This document shows, piece after piece, positions 10,116 through 18,923 of a stretch of DNA of 64,000 bases. Position numbers and translations under genes: made by a program. The stretch comes from Thermus sediminis (GTDB lineage Bacteria > Deinococcota > Deinococci > Deinococcales > Thermaceae). Within the stretch, counting starts at the first letter, position 1; each line of letters opens with the position of its first letter. Location: positions 1,661,501-1,725,500 of the forward strand of contig NZ_QURO01000004.1 in assembly GCF_003426945.1 (NCBI RefSeq). Direction: 5' to 3'. Below the pieces are notes generated by a model. That model searched no databases, was not told the origin of the DNA, and was given only the letters and a program-made list of their open reading frames with translations.

Positions 10116-10935
10116 AGTAGGCCTCCGCCAGCCTTCTCCAAAGGGCCTCTTCCTCGGGGGAGAGGCGCTCGGGGATGGTGAGGCGTACCTGCAGGTAGAG
10201 GTCCCCGCGCCCCCCAGGGCCCGGGAAGCCCTTGCCCTTCAGCCGGAGTTTCCGCCCTGCCTGGGTCTTTGGGGGAATGGTGACCTCCACCAGGCCCTCC
10301 AGGGTCGCGGCCCGCACCTTTCCCCCTACCACGGCGATGGGGGCGGGGACGTCCAGGGCGGCGTGGAGGTCCTTCCCCTCCAGCCGGAACTGGGGGTGGG
10401 GGAGGAGGCGGACGGTGAGGAGGAGGTCCCCTGGGGGCTCCCCCGCCCCGCCCATGCCCGGGACCCGGAGGGTGGCCCCGTCCTGCGCCCCGGGGGGGAT
10501 GCGCACGGAGACCCGCTTTCCCCCCACTTCCAAAACCCTTTCGCCGCCGTGGAAGGCCTCCTCGAGGGAGAGGGGGAGCTCAGCCCGCACGTCCCGTCCT
10601 CGGGGAGACCTGCGGCGGGCTCCGCTGAAGGACCCGAACCAAAAGAGCTCCTGGAAGAAGTCGGAGAAGTCCCCCACGTCAAAGCCGGAGAAGTCGTACC
10701 CCCCTGGGGGCGGGGGAGGGGGCGGGGTGGTGGTGCCGTAGGCGTCGTAGAGCTTGCGCTTCTCGGGGTCGGAGAGGACGGCGTAGGCCTCGTTGATCTC
10801 CTTGAACCTCTCCTCCGCCTCCGGGCTCTTGTTCACGTCGGGGTGGTACTGCCGGGCCAGGCGCTTGTAGGCCCTTTTGATCTCCTCCTGGGTGGCGTTT
10901 CTGGGGATGCCCAGGATGGCGTAGTAGTCCTTCAC
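10102..10935 (-). CDS. dnaJ: DnaJ co-chaperone, short type without zinc-finger domain
   Basis: A 277-residue J-protein. The J domain covers residues 1-70 with the HPD motif in YHPDVNKS. A glycine/proline-rich linker ([17 protein letters not shown]) follows, then two C-terminal beta-barrel client-binding domains ([38 protein letters not shown]). The cysteine-rich zinc centre of E. coli DnaJ is absent, as in known Thermus DnaJ. It stimulates DnaK ATPase and delivers clients. GTG start at 10935, 3 bases after the grpE stop. Confidence 0.97.
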   Translation of the reverse strand: MKDYYAILGIPRNATQEEIKRAYKRLARQYHPDVNKSPEAEERFKEINEAYAVLSDPEKRKLYDAYGTTTPPPPPPPGGYDFSGFDVGDFSDFFQELFWFGSFSGARRRSPRGRDVRAELPLSLEEAFHGGERVLEVGGKRVSVRIPPGAQDGATLRVPGMGGAGEPPGDLLLTVRLLPHPQFRLEGKDLHAALDVPAPIAVVGGKVRAATLEGLVEVTIPPKTQAGRKLRLKGKGFPGPGGRGDLYLQVRLTIPERLSPEEEALWRRLAEAYYART

Positions 10936-10938
10936 GGC

Positions 10939-11478
10939 TCACTCCACCCCCGCTTCGTCCTCAGGCTTCTCCTCGCCCACGGCCACCCGGGCGGGGCGCA
11001 CCAGGCTTTCCCCCAGGCGGAAACCCCGCTGGTAGACCTTAGCCACCTTACCGGGGTCCCCGGGGAGGAGGCCGATGGCCTCGTGGTGCCGCGGGTCAAA
11101 GGGCTCCCCCTCCCCGGGCACCTCCTCCACGCCAAGCCCAGCCAGGGTGCGGAAAAACCCCTCCCGCACCGCCCTGACCCCCTGGAGGATGCTCTCGGGG
11201 TTGGCCTCGGCGAACTCCAAGGCCCGGTCCAGGTCGTCCAGCACGGGGAGGAGAGCCCTTAAGACCTTGAGGGCTCCTTCCCGCTCTCGGGCCCTCAGCT
11301 CCTCCTCCATGCGCTTGCGGTAGTTGTCAAAGTCGGCGAGAAGGCGGAGGTACTGGTCCTTGAAGCGGAGGAGCTCCTCCTCGGCTGCCCTGAGGCGGGC
11401 CTCCAAGGCCTCCGCCTCCCTTGCCACCCCCTTCAGGTCCTCCTCCAGGGCGCTTTCCCCCAGGTTCCTCTCCTCCAT
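10939..11478 (-). CDS. grpE: GrpE nucleotide exchange factor for DnaK
   Basis: A 179-residue protein. A long N-terminal coiled coil (AREAEALEARLRAAEEELLR) leads into DQYLRLLADFDNYRKRMEEE, the GrpE signature. The C-terminal beta domain contains VYQRGFRLGESLVRPARVAV. It releases ADP from DnaK, and the long helices commonly act as a thermosensor. It sits second in the dnaK operon, 27 bases after dnaK and 3 before dnaJ. Confidence 0.98.
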   Translation of the reverse strand: MEERNLGESALEEDLKGVAREAEALEARLRAAEEELLRFKDQYLRLLADFDNYRKRMEEELRAREREGALKVLRALLPVLDDLDRALEFAEANPESILQGVRAVREGFFRTLAGLGVEEVPGEGEPFDPRHHEAIGLLPGDPGKVAKVYQRGFRLGESLVRPARVAVGEEKPEDEAGVE

Positions 11479-11505
11479 GCCTCCCTCCCTTGGGGTACCG
11501 TGGGC

Positions 11506-13359
11506 CTAGTCGGCGGGCTTGTAGTCGGCGTCAATCACGTCGTCCGGGCGGCTTCCCCCAGTGGTCCCCGCTCTGGCCGAGGCCTCGTAGGCCTGGACCG
11601 CCTGGAGGAGCTCCTCGGTGGCCGCCTTCAGCTCGGGGTCGGGGGCGTCCCTTTCCACCAGCTCCTTGGCCTTCCCGATGGCGGCCTCGAGGCGGGCCTT
11701 GGCCTCCGGGGAGCCCTGCTTCTCGTTGAGGACGCGCTCCGCCTGGATGCGGGCGCTGTCCAAGGCGTTCTTGAGCTCGGCGTGCTCCTTGCGCCGCCGG
11801 TCCTCCTCGGCGTGCCGCTGGGCCTCAGCGATGATCCGCTGGATCTCCTCCTCGGAGAGGGTGGTGGTGTTCTGGATGGTGATGGAGGCCTCCCGCCCCG
11901 TGGACTTCTCCTTGGCGTTCACGTGGAGGATGCCGTTGGCGTCTATGTCAAAGCAGACCTCGATCTGGGGCACCCCGGCGGGCATAGGGGGGATGCCCTC
12001 GAGGCGGAAGCGGCCCAGGCTCTTGTTGTCCTGGGCCATGGGGCGCTCCCCCTGGAGGACGTGGATCTCCACCGCCGTTTGGTTGTGCTCCGCCGTGGTG
12101 AAGACCTCGCACTTCCGGGTGGGGATGGTGGTGTTCCGGGGGATGAGGACGGTCATCACCCCGCCCTTGGTCTCCACCCCCAGGGAGAGGGGGGTGACGT
12201 CCAGGAGGACCACGTCCCGCACCTCGCCCATGAGGACCCCCGCCTGGATGGCGGCCCCCAAGGCCACCACCTCGTCGGGGTTCACGGAGCGGTTGGGCTC
12301 CTTGCCCAAAAGCTCCTTTACCACGCGCTGGACCGCAGGCACCCGGGTGGCCCCGCCCACGAGGATCACCTCCTGGATCTGGGCCGGGGTGAGGCCGGCG
12401 TCCTTGAGGGCCTGCTCCACGGGGCCCCTTAGGCGCTTGAGGAGGGGCTCGATCAGCTCCTCCAACTTGGCCCGGGTGAGCTTCTTCTCCAGGTGCAGAG
12501 GGGTCTTGCTGGCGGGGTCCAGGGCGATGAAGGGGAGGCTGATGGTGGTCTCAAAGGTGCTGGAGAGCTCGATCTTGGCCTTCTCCGCCGCCTCGATGAG
12601 GCGCTGCAGGGCCTGGCGGTCCGCCTTCAGGTCCACCCCGTACTCCCGCTTGAACTCCTCGGCGACCCAGTTCACGATGGCGTGGTCCATGTCCGACCCG
12701 CCCAGGTGGGTGTCCCCGGAGGTGGCCTTCACCTCAAAGACCCCCTCCCCGATCTCCAGCACGGTCACGTCAAAGGTGCCGCCCCCCAGGTCAAAGACGA
12801 GGACGGTTTCGTTCCCCTTCTTGTCCAGGCCGTAGGCGAGGGCGGCGGCGGTGGGCTCGTTGATGATGCGCAGGACCTCGAGCCCGGCAATCCGCCCCGC
12901 GTTGGCGGTGGCCTCCCGCTGGGCGTTGTTGAAGTAGGCGGGCACGGTGATCACCGCCTTGGTGATCCTCTCGCCAAGCTTCTTGGAGGCGTCCTCCACC
13001 AGCTTGCGGAGGACCATGGCGCTGATCTCCTCGGGGGTGTAAAGCTTCCCCTTCACCTCGATGCGCACGCCCCCGTCGGGCCCGGGGACCACCTTGTAGG
13101 GCACCCGCTTGGCCTCCTCCTGGACCTCCTCGTAACGGCGGCCGATGAAGCGCTTGACCTCAAAGAGGGTGCCCTCGGGATTCAGGACCGCTTGGCGCTT
13201 GGCCATCCGGCCCACCAGGGTTTCCCCGTCCCGGAAGGCCACCACGCTGGGGGTGGTCCTCTCCCCTTCGGCGTTTTCCAGGACTACCGGCTTGCCGCCC
13301 TCCAGGATAGCGATCACGCTGTTGGTGGTGCCCAGGTCAATGCCCACTGCCTTAGCCAT
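11506..13359 (-). CDS. dnaK: DnaK (Hsp70) chaperone
   Basis: A 617-residue Hsp70. The ATPase domain starts [20 protein letters not shown] and has the phosphate-2 loop [19 protein letters not shown]. The hydrophobic linker [18 protein letters not shown] leads to the beta-sandwich substrate domain and helical lid; the tail ends in [12 protein letters not shown]. It is the first gene of the dnaK-grpE-dnaJ-dafA operon, divergent from ftsH. The ribosome binding site is GAGGTGA just before ATG 13359. Confidence 0.99.
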   Translation of the reverse strand: MAKAVGIDLGTTNSVIAILEGGKPVVLENAEGERTTPSVVAFRDGETLVGRMAKRQAVLNPEGTLFEVKRFIGRRYEEVQEEAKRVPYKVVPGPDGGVRIEVKGKLYTPEEISAMVLRKLVEDASKKLGERITKAVITVPAYFNNAQREATANAGRIAGLEVLRIINEPTAAALAYGLDKKGNETVLVFDLGGGTFDVTVLEIGEGVFEVKATSGDTHLGGSDMDHAIVNWVAEEFKREYGVDLKADRQALQRLIEAAEKAKIELSSTFETTISLPFIALDPASKTPLHLEKKLTRAKLEELIEPLLKRLRGPVEQALKDAGLTPAQIQEVILVGGATRVPAVQRVVKELLGKEPNRSVNPDEVVALGAAIQAGVLMGEVRDVVLLDVTPLSLGVETKGGVMTVLIPRNTTIPTRKCEVFTTAEHNQTAVEIHVLQGERPMAQDNKSLGRFRLEGIPPMPAGVPQIEVCFDIDANGILHVNAKEKSTGREASITIQNTTTLSEEEIQRIIAEAQRHAEEDRRRKEHAELKNALDSARIQAERVLNEKQGSPEAKARLEAAIGKAKELVERDAPDPELKAATEELLQAVQAYEASARAGTTGGSRPDDVIDADYKPAD

Positions 13360-13378
13360 AGCCTCACCTCACTTATCC

Positions 13379-13408
13379 AGGCTAATCTAGGCCATACTGG
13401 TGTGTCAA
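13379..13408 (-). promoter_or_regulatory. dnaK operon promoter (TTGACA, 18-base spacer, TAGCCT)
   Basis: Reading the minus strand, TTGACA at 13408-13403 is followed after 18 bases by TAGCCT at 13384-13379. The predicted leader is short, about 10 to 15 bases. No CIRCE inverted repeat is visible, so HrcA control is not supported here. The -10 assignment is less certain than the -35. Confidence 0.55.
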
Positions 13409-13485
13409 GAGAGTTGAGTCCATCTTTGTCATAGTAGCTTGGGCTACCCAAAGATCCCTTTGGCCGTGTACCTTAGGATAGTGAC

Positions 13486-15360
13486 ATGCCACGGCTTCCC
13501 TTGAACCTCCTGGTGTTCGTCCTGGGCCTCCTCCTTTTGGCCTGGGCCTTTAGCCTGGCGGGGACCACGGCGAGCCCCAGCGGCGCGGTCAACTACACCA
13601 CCTTCCTGGAGGACCTGAAGGCGGGCCGGGTGAAGGAGGTGGTGGTGCACTCTGGGGAGACCCGCATCCAGGGTACCCTCACCGACGGCTCGGGCTTCAC
13701 CACCCACGCGGCCAGCCCCCCGGACAACGCCACCCTCGAGGCCTGGATGCGCAAGGGGGTGAGCGTGCGGGTGGAGCCTCCCCAGACGCAAAACGCCTGG
13801 GGCTTCCTGTGGCCCCTCCTCCTGGTGGGGCTTCTCATCGCAGCCCTCTTCTACTTTTCCCGTTCCGGCCGGGCCGGGTCCTCCGATGGGGCCTTCAACT
13901 TTACCAAGAGCCGGGCCAAGGTCCTCACCGAGGCCCCCAAGGTCACCTTCAAGGACGTGGCCGGAGCCGAGGAGGCCAAGGAGGAGCTCAAGGAGATCGT
14001 GGAGTTCCTCAAAAATCCCAGCCGCTTTCACGAGATGGGGGCCCGGATCCCCAAAGGGGTCCTCCTGGTGGGCCCCCCTGGGGTGGGGAAGACCCACATC
14101 GCCCGGGCAGTGGCCGGGGAGGCCCGGGTGCCCTTCATCACCGCTTCGGGCTCGGACTTCGTGGAGATGTTTGTGGGCGTGGGAGCGGCCAGAGTGCGGG
14201 ACCTCTTTGAGACCGCCAAGCGCCACGCCCCCTGTATCGTCTTCATTGACGAGATCGACGCCGTGGGCAGGCGGCGGGGAGGCGGGGTGGGGGGCGGCAA
14301 CGACGAGCGGGAGCAGACCCTGAACCAACTCCTGGTGGAGATGGACGGCTTTGAGAAGGATTCCACCATTATCGTTATGGCCGCCACCAACCGCCCCGAT
14401 GTCCTGGATCCCGCCCTCCTGCGCCCGGGGCGGTTTGACCGCCAGATAGCCATAGATGCTCCCGACGTGAAGGGCCGGGAGCAGATCCTGAGGATCCACG
14501 CCCGGGGCAAGCCCCTGGCGGAGGACGTGGACCTGGCCCTTCTGGCCAAGCGCACCCCGGGCTTCGTGGGGGCGGACCTGGAGAACCTCCTCAACGAGGC
14601 TGCCCTCCTCGCCGCTCGGGAGGGGCGGAAGAAGATCACCATGAAGGACCTCGAGGAGGCGGCGGACCGGGTGATGATGGGCCCCGCCAAGAAGAGCCTG
14701 GTCCTCACCCAAAGGGACCGCCGGATCACCGCTTATCACGAGGCGGGGCACGCCCTGGCGGCCCACTTCCTGGAGCACGCCGATGGGGTGCACAAGGTCA
14801 CCATCGTCCCTCGGGGCCGGGCCTTGGGCTTCATGATGCCCAGGCGGGAGGACATGCTTCACTGGTCCAAGAAGCGCCTCCTGGACCAGATCGCCGTGGC
14901 TCTGGCTGGGCGGGCCGCCGAGGAGCTCATCTTTGAGGACGTGACCACGGGGGCGGAGAACGACTTCCGCCAGGCCACGGAGTTGGCCCGGCGCATGATC
15001 ACCGAGTGGGGGATGCATCCCGAATTCGGCCCCGTGGCCTACGCCCTCCGGGAGGACACCTACTTGGGCGGGTACGACGTCCGCCAGTACTCCGAGGAGA
15101 CCGCCAAGCGCATCGACGAGGCGGTGCGGCGGCTCATTGAGGAGCAGTACCAGAGGGTTCTGGCCCTTCTTCAGGAAAAGCGGGAGGTCCTGGAGCGGGT
15201 GGCGGAAACCCTCCTGGAGCGGGAGACCCTGACCGCGGAAGAGTTCGGGCGGGTGGCGGAGGGCCTCCCCCTCGAGGCCCCTGGGGAGCCCAAGGAGGAG
15301 AAGGAGGCCCCCCGGGTGGTGCCCAAGATCAAGCCCGGGGGGGCCTTAGGCGGGGCCTAA
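13486..15360 (+). CDS. ftsH: FtsH ATP-dependent membrane zinc metalloprotease
   Basis: A 624-residue protein with two transmembrane segments (residues about 4-22 and 105-123) flanking a small periplasmic domain, then the AAA+ module (Walker [14 protein letters not shown], Walker [16 protein letters not shown] region) and the protease domain with zinc motif HEAGH. FtsH degrades misassembled membrane proteins and some short-lived regulators. AGGA lies 7 bases before ATG 13486. Its location next to dnaK fits a protein-quality-control cluster. The gene ends at a strong GC-rich hairpin. Confidence 0.99.
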   Translation: MPRLPLNLLVFVLGLLLLAWAFSLAGTTASPSGAVNYTTFLEDLKAGRVKEVVVHSGETRIQGTLTDGSGFTTHAASPPDNATLEAWMRKGVSVRVEPPQTQNAWGFLWPLLLVGLLIAALFYFSRSGRAGSSDGAFNFTKSRAKVLTEAPKVTFKDVAGAEEAKEELKEIVEFLKNPSRFHEMGARIPKGVLLVGPPGVGKTHIARAVAGEARVPFITASGSDFVEMFVGVGAARVRDLFETAKRHAPCIVFIDEIDAVGRRRGGGVGGGNDEREQTLNQLLVEMDGFEKDSTIIVMAATNRPDVLDPALLRPGRFDRQIAIDAPDVKGREQILRIHARGKPLAEDVDLALLAKRTPGFVGADLENLLNEAALLAAREGRKKITMKDLEEAADRVMMGPAKKSLVLTQRDRRITAYHEAGHALAAHFLEHADGVHKVTIVPRGRALGFMMPRREDMLHWSKKRLLDQIAVALAGRAAEELIFEDVTTGAENDFRQATELARRMITEWGMHPEFGPVAYALREDTYLGGYDVRQYSEETAKRIDEAVRRLIEEQYQRVLALLQEKREVLERVAETLLERETLTAEEFGRVAEGLPLEAPGEPKEEKEAPRVVPKIKPGGALGGA

Positions 15361-15367
15361 AGGATAA

Positions 15368-15389
15368 CCCGGGGGGCAAGCCCCCCGGG
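15368..15389. terminator. GC-rich hairpin between convergent ftsH and HU genes
   Basis: A perfect 10-base-pair stem (CCCGGGGGGC / GCCCCCCGGG) with a two-base AA loop lies between the two converging stop codons. No U tract follows on either strand, so it would act by stem strength alone. It probably serves both genes. Confidence 0.7.
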
Positions 15390-15403
15390 GGGAAGGGAAT
15401 AGG

Positions 15404-15697
15404 CTACTTCTTGACCTTTTCCTTGAGGGCCTTGCCCGGCTTGAAGGCGGGGTACTGGGTGGCCGGGATCTTGATCCTCTCCTTGGTGCCGGGCTTCACG
15501 CCGGTGCGGGCCTTCCGCTTGCGCACCTCAAAGGTGCCGAAGCCGGTGAGCTGCACCTTGTTACCCGTGCCCACGGCCTCTTCCACCTTGGCCAAAAAGG
15601 TGTCTACCGCAGCCTTCACGTCCTTCTTCTTGAGGCCGGCGGCCGACGCGACCTGGTCTATCAGATCCGCTTTGGTGACCGTTTTCTTTGCTGCCAT
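15404..15697 (-). CDS. HU-family histone-like DNA-binding protein
   Basis: A 97-residue protein (TKADLIDQVASAAGLKKKDV, VQLTGFGTFEVRKRKARTG, KIPATQYPAFKPGKALKEKV) with the complete HU/IHF fold and lysine-rich ends. The DNA-binding arm carries the intercalating-proline region (PATQYPAFKPG). It bends and compacts the chromosome. The ribosome binding site GGAGGTGA precedes ATG 15697 and a clear promoter lies about 35 bases further up. Confidence 0.98.
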   Translation of the reverse strand: MAAKKTVTKADLIDQVASAAGLKKKDVKAAVDTFLAKVEEAVGTGNKVQLTGFGTFEVRKRKARTGVKPGTKERIKIPATQYPAFKPGKALKEKVKK

Positions 15698-15731
15698 TCT
15701 TCACCTCCCTCCCCTTTTCCCTTCCGGAGGG

Positions 15732-15761
15732 AATATATCACGCCTCAATCCCCTCCTGCAA
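15732..15761 (-). promoter_or_regulatory. HU gene promoter (TTGCAG, 18-base spacer, TATATT)
   Basis: Minus strand: TTGCAG at 15761-15756 and TATATT at 15737-15732, spacing 18. The -10 box is close to consensus. The stretch stands out as AT-rich for this genome. A leader of about 25 to 30 bases with a strong ribosome binding site follows. Confidence 0.6.
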
Positions 15762-15819
15762 TACCCCGTCCCATTTCTTCCATCGCGTATAGCAATATGT
15801 GATAACGAAAGCATTGCCT

Positions 15820-16455
15820 CTAGCGGTACCGAGGGGGGAGGAGTTCCCTTACCCGAGCCTCGATCTCCTGGGTGAGGTTTTCCAGCTCCTGGTGGGAAAC
15901 CTTGCTTTTCCTCGGAACGGGAATAGGCTCCCCGTAGACCACCCGGACGGGCCGGCGCAGGCGGAAGAGCTTCCGCCCCACGGGCCAGGCCTCTTCCGTT
16001 CCCACCACGGCCACGGGCACCACAGGGCTTCCCGTGCGGAAGGCGATGGACGCCACCCCAGTCTTGAGGCGCTGGAGCCTGCCGTTGCGGCTCCTCGTGC
16101 CTTCGGGGAAGATGCCGAAGGCCATGCCCCTTTCCAGGGCTCGGATGGCGCCCTTTATGGCGGAAAGATCCCCCGTTCCCCGCTCCACGGCGATGGCGTA
16201 AAGCCGGGGCAGGAGCCAGGAGAGGAGGGGGAGGCGGAAGACGTCCGCCCGGGCCAGGAAGCTCACGGGCCGCCTTATCCCCGCCCCGATGACGATGGGG
16301 TCCAGGATGGAAAGGTGGTTGGCGGCCAGAATGACCGGGCCTTGCTCAGGCACCCTTTCCCTTCCTTCCACCCGGTAGCCGAAGAGGAGGTGGAGGAGGA
16401 ACCGGGCTAGATACCAAGCAGCCCGGTAGACGGGATTGGGCTTTGGGGCTTCCAC
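15820..16455 (-). CDS. plsC: 1-acyl-sn-glycerol-3-phosphate acyltransferase (PlsC family)
   Basis: A 211-residue protein with the acyltransferase block NHLSILDPIVIG (NHxxxxD catalytic motif) and the FPEGTRSRNGRLQRLKTG block, plus PVVPVAVVG. The N-terminal AWYLARFLLHLLFGY is membrane-associated. It acylates lysophosphatidic acid to phosphatidic acid, the precursor of membrane phospholipids. I chose GTG at 16455 (MEAPKPNPVYRAAW), 5 bases after the endonuclease V stop; the frame stays open far upstream but that part overlaps endonuclease V in another frame and has no family similarity. Confidence 0.92.
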   Translation of the reverse strand: MEAPKPNPVYRAAWYLARFLLHLLFGYRVEGRERVPEQGPVILAANHLSILDPIVIGAGIRRPVSFLARADVFRLPLLSWLLPRLYAIAVERGTGDLSAIKGAIRALERGMAFGIFPEGTRSRNGRLQRLKTGVASIAFRTGSPVVPVAVVGTEEAWPVGRKLFRLRRPVRVVYGEPIPVPRKSKVSHQELENLTQEIEARVRELLPPRYR

Positions 16456-16460
16456 GGCCC

Positions 16461-17141
16461 CTAGTCTAAGGCCCTTAGGGCCTCTCCCGCCTCCAGATGG
16501 GCCAGGCGCATGGGCTCGGGGAGGCGGAAGCGAGTGGGAAGGCGCTTCACGAACTCCAGAGCCTCCTCGAGGCCCACCCGGTGCCCCGGGGAGACGTAAA
16601 GGGGCTTGACCCCAGCCCGGCTCCGGTAGGCGTAGCCCAGGGGCCTCCCCTCCGGGGAAAGGAGGCGCACGGCGCTCCCCTTTTCCCAGGGCAGGGGCCC
16701 TTCGGGGCGGCCGAAGAGGGGGTTTTTGGCCACGCCCACGCTGGGCAGGTCCAGATGCACCCCCAGGTGGCCAGCGATGCCCAGGCCCCGGGGATGGGCG
16801 ATGCCCTGCCCGTCCACCAGAAGGGCCTCCGGGGCCTCGGGGAGGGCCTTCAGGGCCAGGAGGTAGGCGGGAGCCTCCCGGAAGGAGAGGAACCCGGGCA
16901 CGTAGGGGAAGAGGGCCTTCTCGGGGACGATCCCCTTCCCCACGTGGAGGAGGCCTTCCTCCAAGTCGTAGAGCACGGCCACGGCCACAAGGGGCCTCCC
17001 CCGCTTGTGGGCGGCGTCCAAGGCGGCGATGCGCCGCACCCCTTCCAGGCTTCCCGCCACCACCACCTTCCCCGCCAGGGCCTCCTGGAGGGCCAGGGCC
17101 TCCTCCAAGCTCCCGGGCCTGGGGAAGGGGGGGATCTCCAC
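16461..17141 (-). CDS. nfi: Endonuclease V (deoxyinosine 3' endonuclease)
   Basis: About 226 residues. Motifs: RRIAALDAAHKRG (first catalytic aspartate), LFPYVPGFLSFREAPA, LLVDGQGIAHPRGLGIASHLG-like block (here LGIAGHLGVHLDLPSVGVAK) and PLYVSPGHRVGLEEA. It nicks DNA next to hypoxanthine, relevant at high temperature where adenine deaminates faster. I chose GTG at 17141; upstream in-frame codons up to 17240 translate a dispersed repeat and would add an atypical 33-residue extension. It is probably cotranscribed with plsC. Confidence 0.9.
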   Translation of the reverse strand: MEIPPFPRPGSLEEALALQEALAGKVVVAGSLEGVRRIAALDAAHKRGRPLVAVAVLYDLEEGLLHVGKGIVPEKALFPYVPGFLSFREAPAYLLALKALPEAPEALLVDGQGIAHPRGLGIAGHLGVHLDLPSVGVAKNPLFGRPEGPLPWEKGSAVRLLSPEGRPLGYAYRSRAGVKPLYVSPGHRVGLEEALEFVKRLPTRFRLPEPMRLAHLEAGEALRALD

Positions 17142-17177
17142 TAAGTACCCCACCGCGGCTTTCGCCGCGGCGGGGGC
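17141..17177. repeat. Dispersed palindromic repeat, copy 1
   Basis: A 37-base element starting CTAAGTACCCCACCG and containing the hairpin CCGCGGCTTTCGCCGCGG, ending in CGGGGGC. A copy differing at only about three or four positions is at 61219-61255. Here it abuts the start of endonuclease V and lies downstream of the phosphoglucose isomerase-like gene, where it could act as a terminator for that gene on the minus strand. Confidence 0.8.
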
Positions 17178-17240
17178 CCCAAAGAGGCTTCCATAGCCCT
17201 GGCTTGGGCCTCTCATGTTGCGAAACCAAAGCGCGGGCAC

Positions 17241-18113
17241 TTAACTCACCTCCCTAAGCCTTTCCAGGACCTCCCCGTCCGAGGGGTCTACCCCGTAGAG
17301 GAGGGCCAGGTAGTAGGCGGTCCAGGCCAGGCGGTACCAGAGGGCCACCGCCTGGGCGAGGCGGCTTCCCTCGAGCGGGGGGACCTCGGCGAGGGCGTCC
17401 ACCCGGGTCTCCAGGATCTCCTTGGCCAAGGCCACGGCCTCCCCCCCTCCCAGGAGGACGGCGACCAGGGGGTCCCCCTGCTCGTGGCGGGCCTCGAGGC
17501 CCGTCAGGAAGAACTCCAGGGCGCTATGGGGCGGAGTCAGGGAGAGGCTTTTCCCGATCCGAGCGAGGAGGCTCTGGGCCGCTCCTTCCAGGGGACGGAA
17601 GAAGGGGCAGTAGAAGAGGGGAAGCCGCTCTAGGAGGGTGTAGGCCAGAAACTTGGCGGGGTTTTCCCCCAGGGGGATCTCGGGGCCTAGCCGCCTTCTC
17701 TCCTGAAGGAGCTTCTCGTCCACCTCCTTCAGGGCCTCTTCCTGCCCCGTGGCCAGGAGGAGGAAGCGGAGGTAGCGGTAGGGGCTTAGGGGGCTTGGGG
17801 GGATATGGGCCTCCACCCCTTCCCGGAAGCCCACCCGCACCACTTGGGCCCGGCCGCTTTCCGCCAGGAGGCCCATGGCCGCCGCCTCCCCCAGATCGTA
17901 TCCGCCCTCTAGGAGGAAGAGGGTCCCCTCCTCGGTCCACTCGGGGAGGGATAGCAGTTCCGTGGCGAACCGCCCCTCTCCATAGGCTAGGGCCCCGTGG
18001 GGGCCAGGGTAGGCCCTTTGGGGCACGGGCCCCGTGCCCACCAGGTCCCTGAGCTCCAGGGCCAGGCCCCTGCGGTCGGCCAGGTAGGTTTCCTCGCGGT
18101 CCAGGTCGCGCAT
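17241..18113 (-). CDS. Bifunctional phosphoglucose/phosphomannose isomerase-like SIS protein
   Basis: A 290-residue protein. The C-terminal segment LAQAVALWYRLAWTAYYLALLYGVDPSDGEVLERL is typical of the bacterial/archaeal bifunctional PGI/PMI family, and an N-terminal SIS-like half includes GTLFLLEGGYDLGEAAAMGL. It would interconvert glucose-6-P or mannose-6-P with fructose-6-P. It is divergent from manA, which performs the same mannose reaction, supporting a shared sugar-phosphate role. The N-terminal half is shorter than in well-studied members, so activity is not certain. ATG at 18113 is only 7 bases from the manA ATG. Confidence 0.72.
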   Translation of the reverse strand: MRDLDREETYLADRRGLALELRDLVGTGPVPQRAYPGPHGALAYGEGRFATELLSLPEWTEEGTLFLLEGGYDLGEAAAMGLLAESGRAQVVRVGFREGVEAHIPPSPLSPYRYLRFLLLATGQEEALKEVDEKLLQERRRLGPEIPLGENPAKFLAYTLLERLPLFYCPFFRPLEGAAQSLLARIGKSLSLTPPHSALEFFLTGLEARHEQGDPLVAVLLGGGEAVALAKEILETRVDALAEVPPLEGSRLAQAVALWYRLAWTAYYLALLYGVDPSDGEVLERLREVS

Positions 18114-18120
18114 ACCCCTT

Positions 18121-18918
18121 ATGCTACCCTCCGTGAGTCCCTGCCATCTTAAGCCCGTGCCCCGGATCTGGGGGGGAAGCGCCCTGGGCTTTGGCCCCGG
18201 GATCGGCGAGGTCTGGCTCTGCGAGGCGCCCCTCCTGGTGAAGCTCCTGGACCCGGCGGAGTGGCTTTCCGTCCAGGTGCACCCGCCCCACGCCTACGCC
18301 CGGAGGGTGGAGGGGGGGCCGGGAAAGTACGAGGCCTGGTACGTCCTCTCCCCCGGGGAGATCGTCTACGGCTTCAGGAGGCCTGTGAGCCCGGAGGAGG
18401 TGCGAAGGGGGGTGGAGGAGGGGAGCCTCGAGGCCCTCCTCCGGAAGGTCCCGGTCAGGCCGGGGCAGGTGGTCTACCTGCCCGCGGGGGTGGTCCACGC
18501 CCTGGGGCCCGGGGTGCGGGTCTACGAGGTCCAGACCCCTTCGGACCTCACCTACCGCCTCTACGACCATGGCCGCCCCCGGGAGCTCCACCTGGAGAAG
18601 GCCCTGGAGGTGGCCCTCCTCCACCCCACCCCCATTCCCCTGACAACCCCCGAGCCTGTCCTGGGAGGGGAGCGGCTCTTGAAGACCCCCCACTTCCACC
18701 TCTACCGCTTCCCCCTAGGGGGAAGCCTCACCCTGAGGCCAGACCTTCCCCTGGTCCTCACTCTCCTGGAGGGGGAGGCCCGCCTCCAGGGGCAGGCCCT
18801 GAAGCCCCCCCACACCCTCCTCCTCGCCCCTGGGGAGGAGGTGGCCTTCCAGGGGGAGGGCCTCCTCCTGGGGGCAGGCCCTGCCCTTGACCAAAACCCT
18901 TTGGGGTGGGAAGACTAG
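18121..18918 (+). CDS. manA: Mannose-6-phosphate isomerase, class I short type
   Basis: A 265-residue cupin-fold enzyme. LKPVPRIWGGSALGFG is the family opening; LSVQVHPPHAYA holds zinc-binding histidines, KYEAWYVL the zinc glutamate, and VYLPAGVVHALGPG the third histidine. It interconverts mannose-6-P and fructose-6-P to supply mannose for glycans or osmolytes. Start ATG 18121 lies 7 bases from the divergent isomerase start. The sequence CATACC on this strand is the reverse of that gene's start and may serve as a -10 box. Confidence 0.92.
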   Translation: MLPSVSPCHLKPVPRIWGGSALGFGPGIGEVWLCEAPLLVKLLDPAEWLSVQVHPPHAYARRVEGGPGKYEAWYVLSPGEIVYGFRRPVSPEEVRRGVEEGSLEALLRKVPVRPGQVVYLPAGVVHALGPGVRVYEVQTPSDLTYRLYDHGRPRELHLEKALEVALLHPTPIPLTTPEPVLGGERLLKTPHFHLYRFPLGGSLTLRPDLPLVLTLLEGEARLQGQALKPPHTLLLAPGEEVAFQGEGLLLGAGPALDQNPLGWED

Positions 18919-18923
18919 GGGGC

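Noticed and set aside
13444-15018. 524-codon open frame opposite ftsH
   Set aside because: Full overlap with the strongly supported ftsH gene and no recognisable domain.
15820-17229. Single 469-residue protein covering plsC and the endonuclease V region
   Set aside because: Only the last 211 residues match an acyltransferase; the upstream part overlaps endonuclease V in another frame and is arginine/glycine/proline noise.
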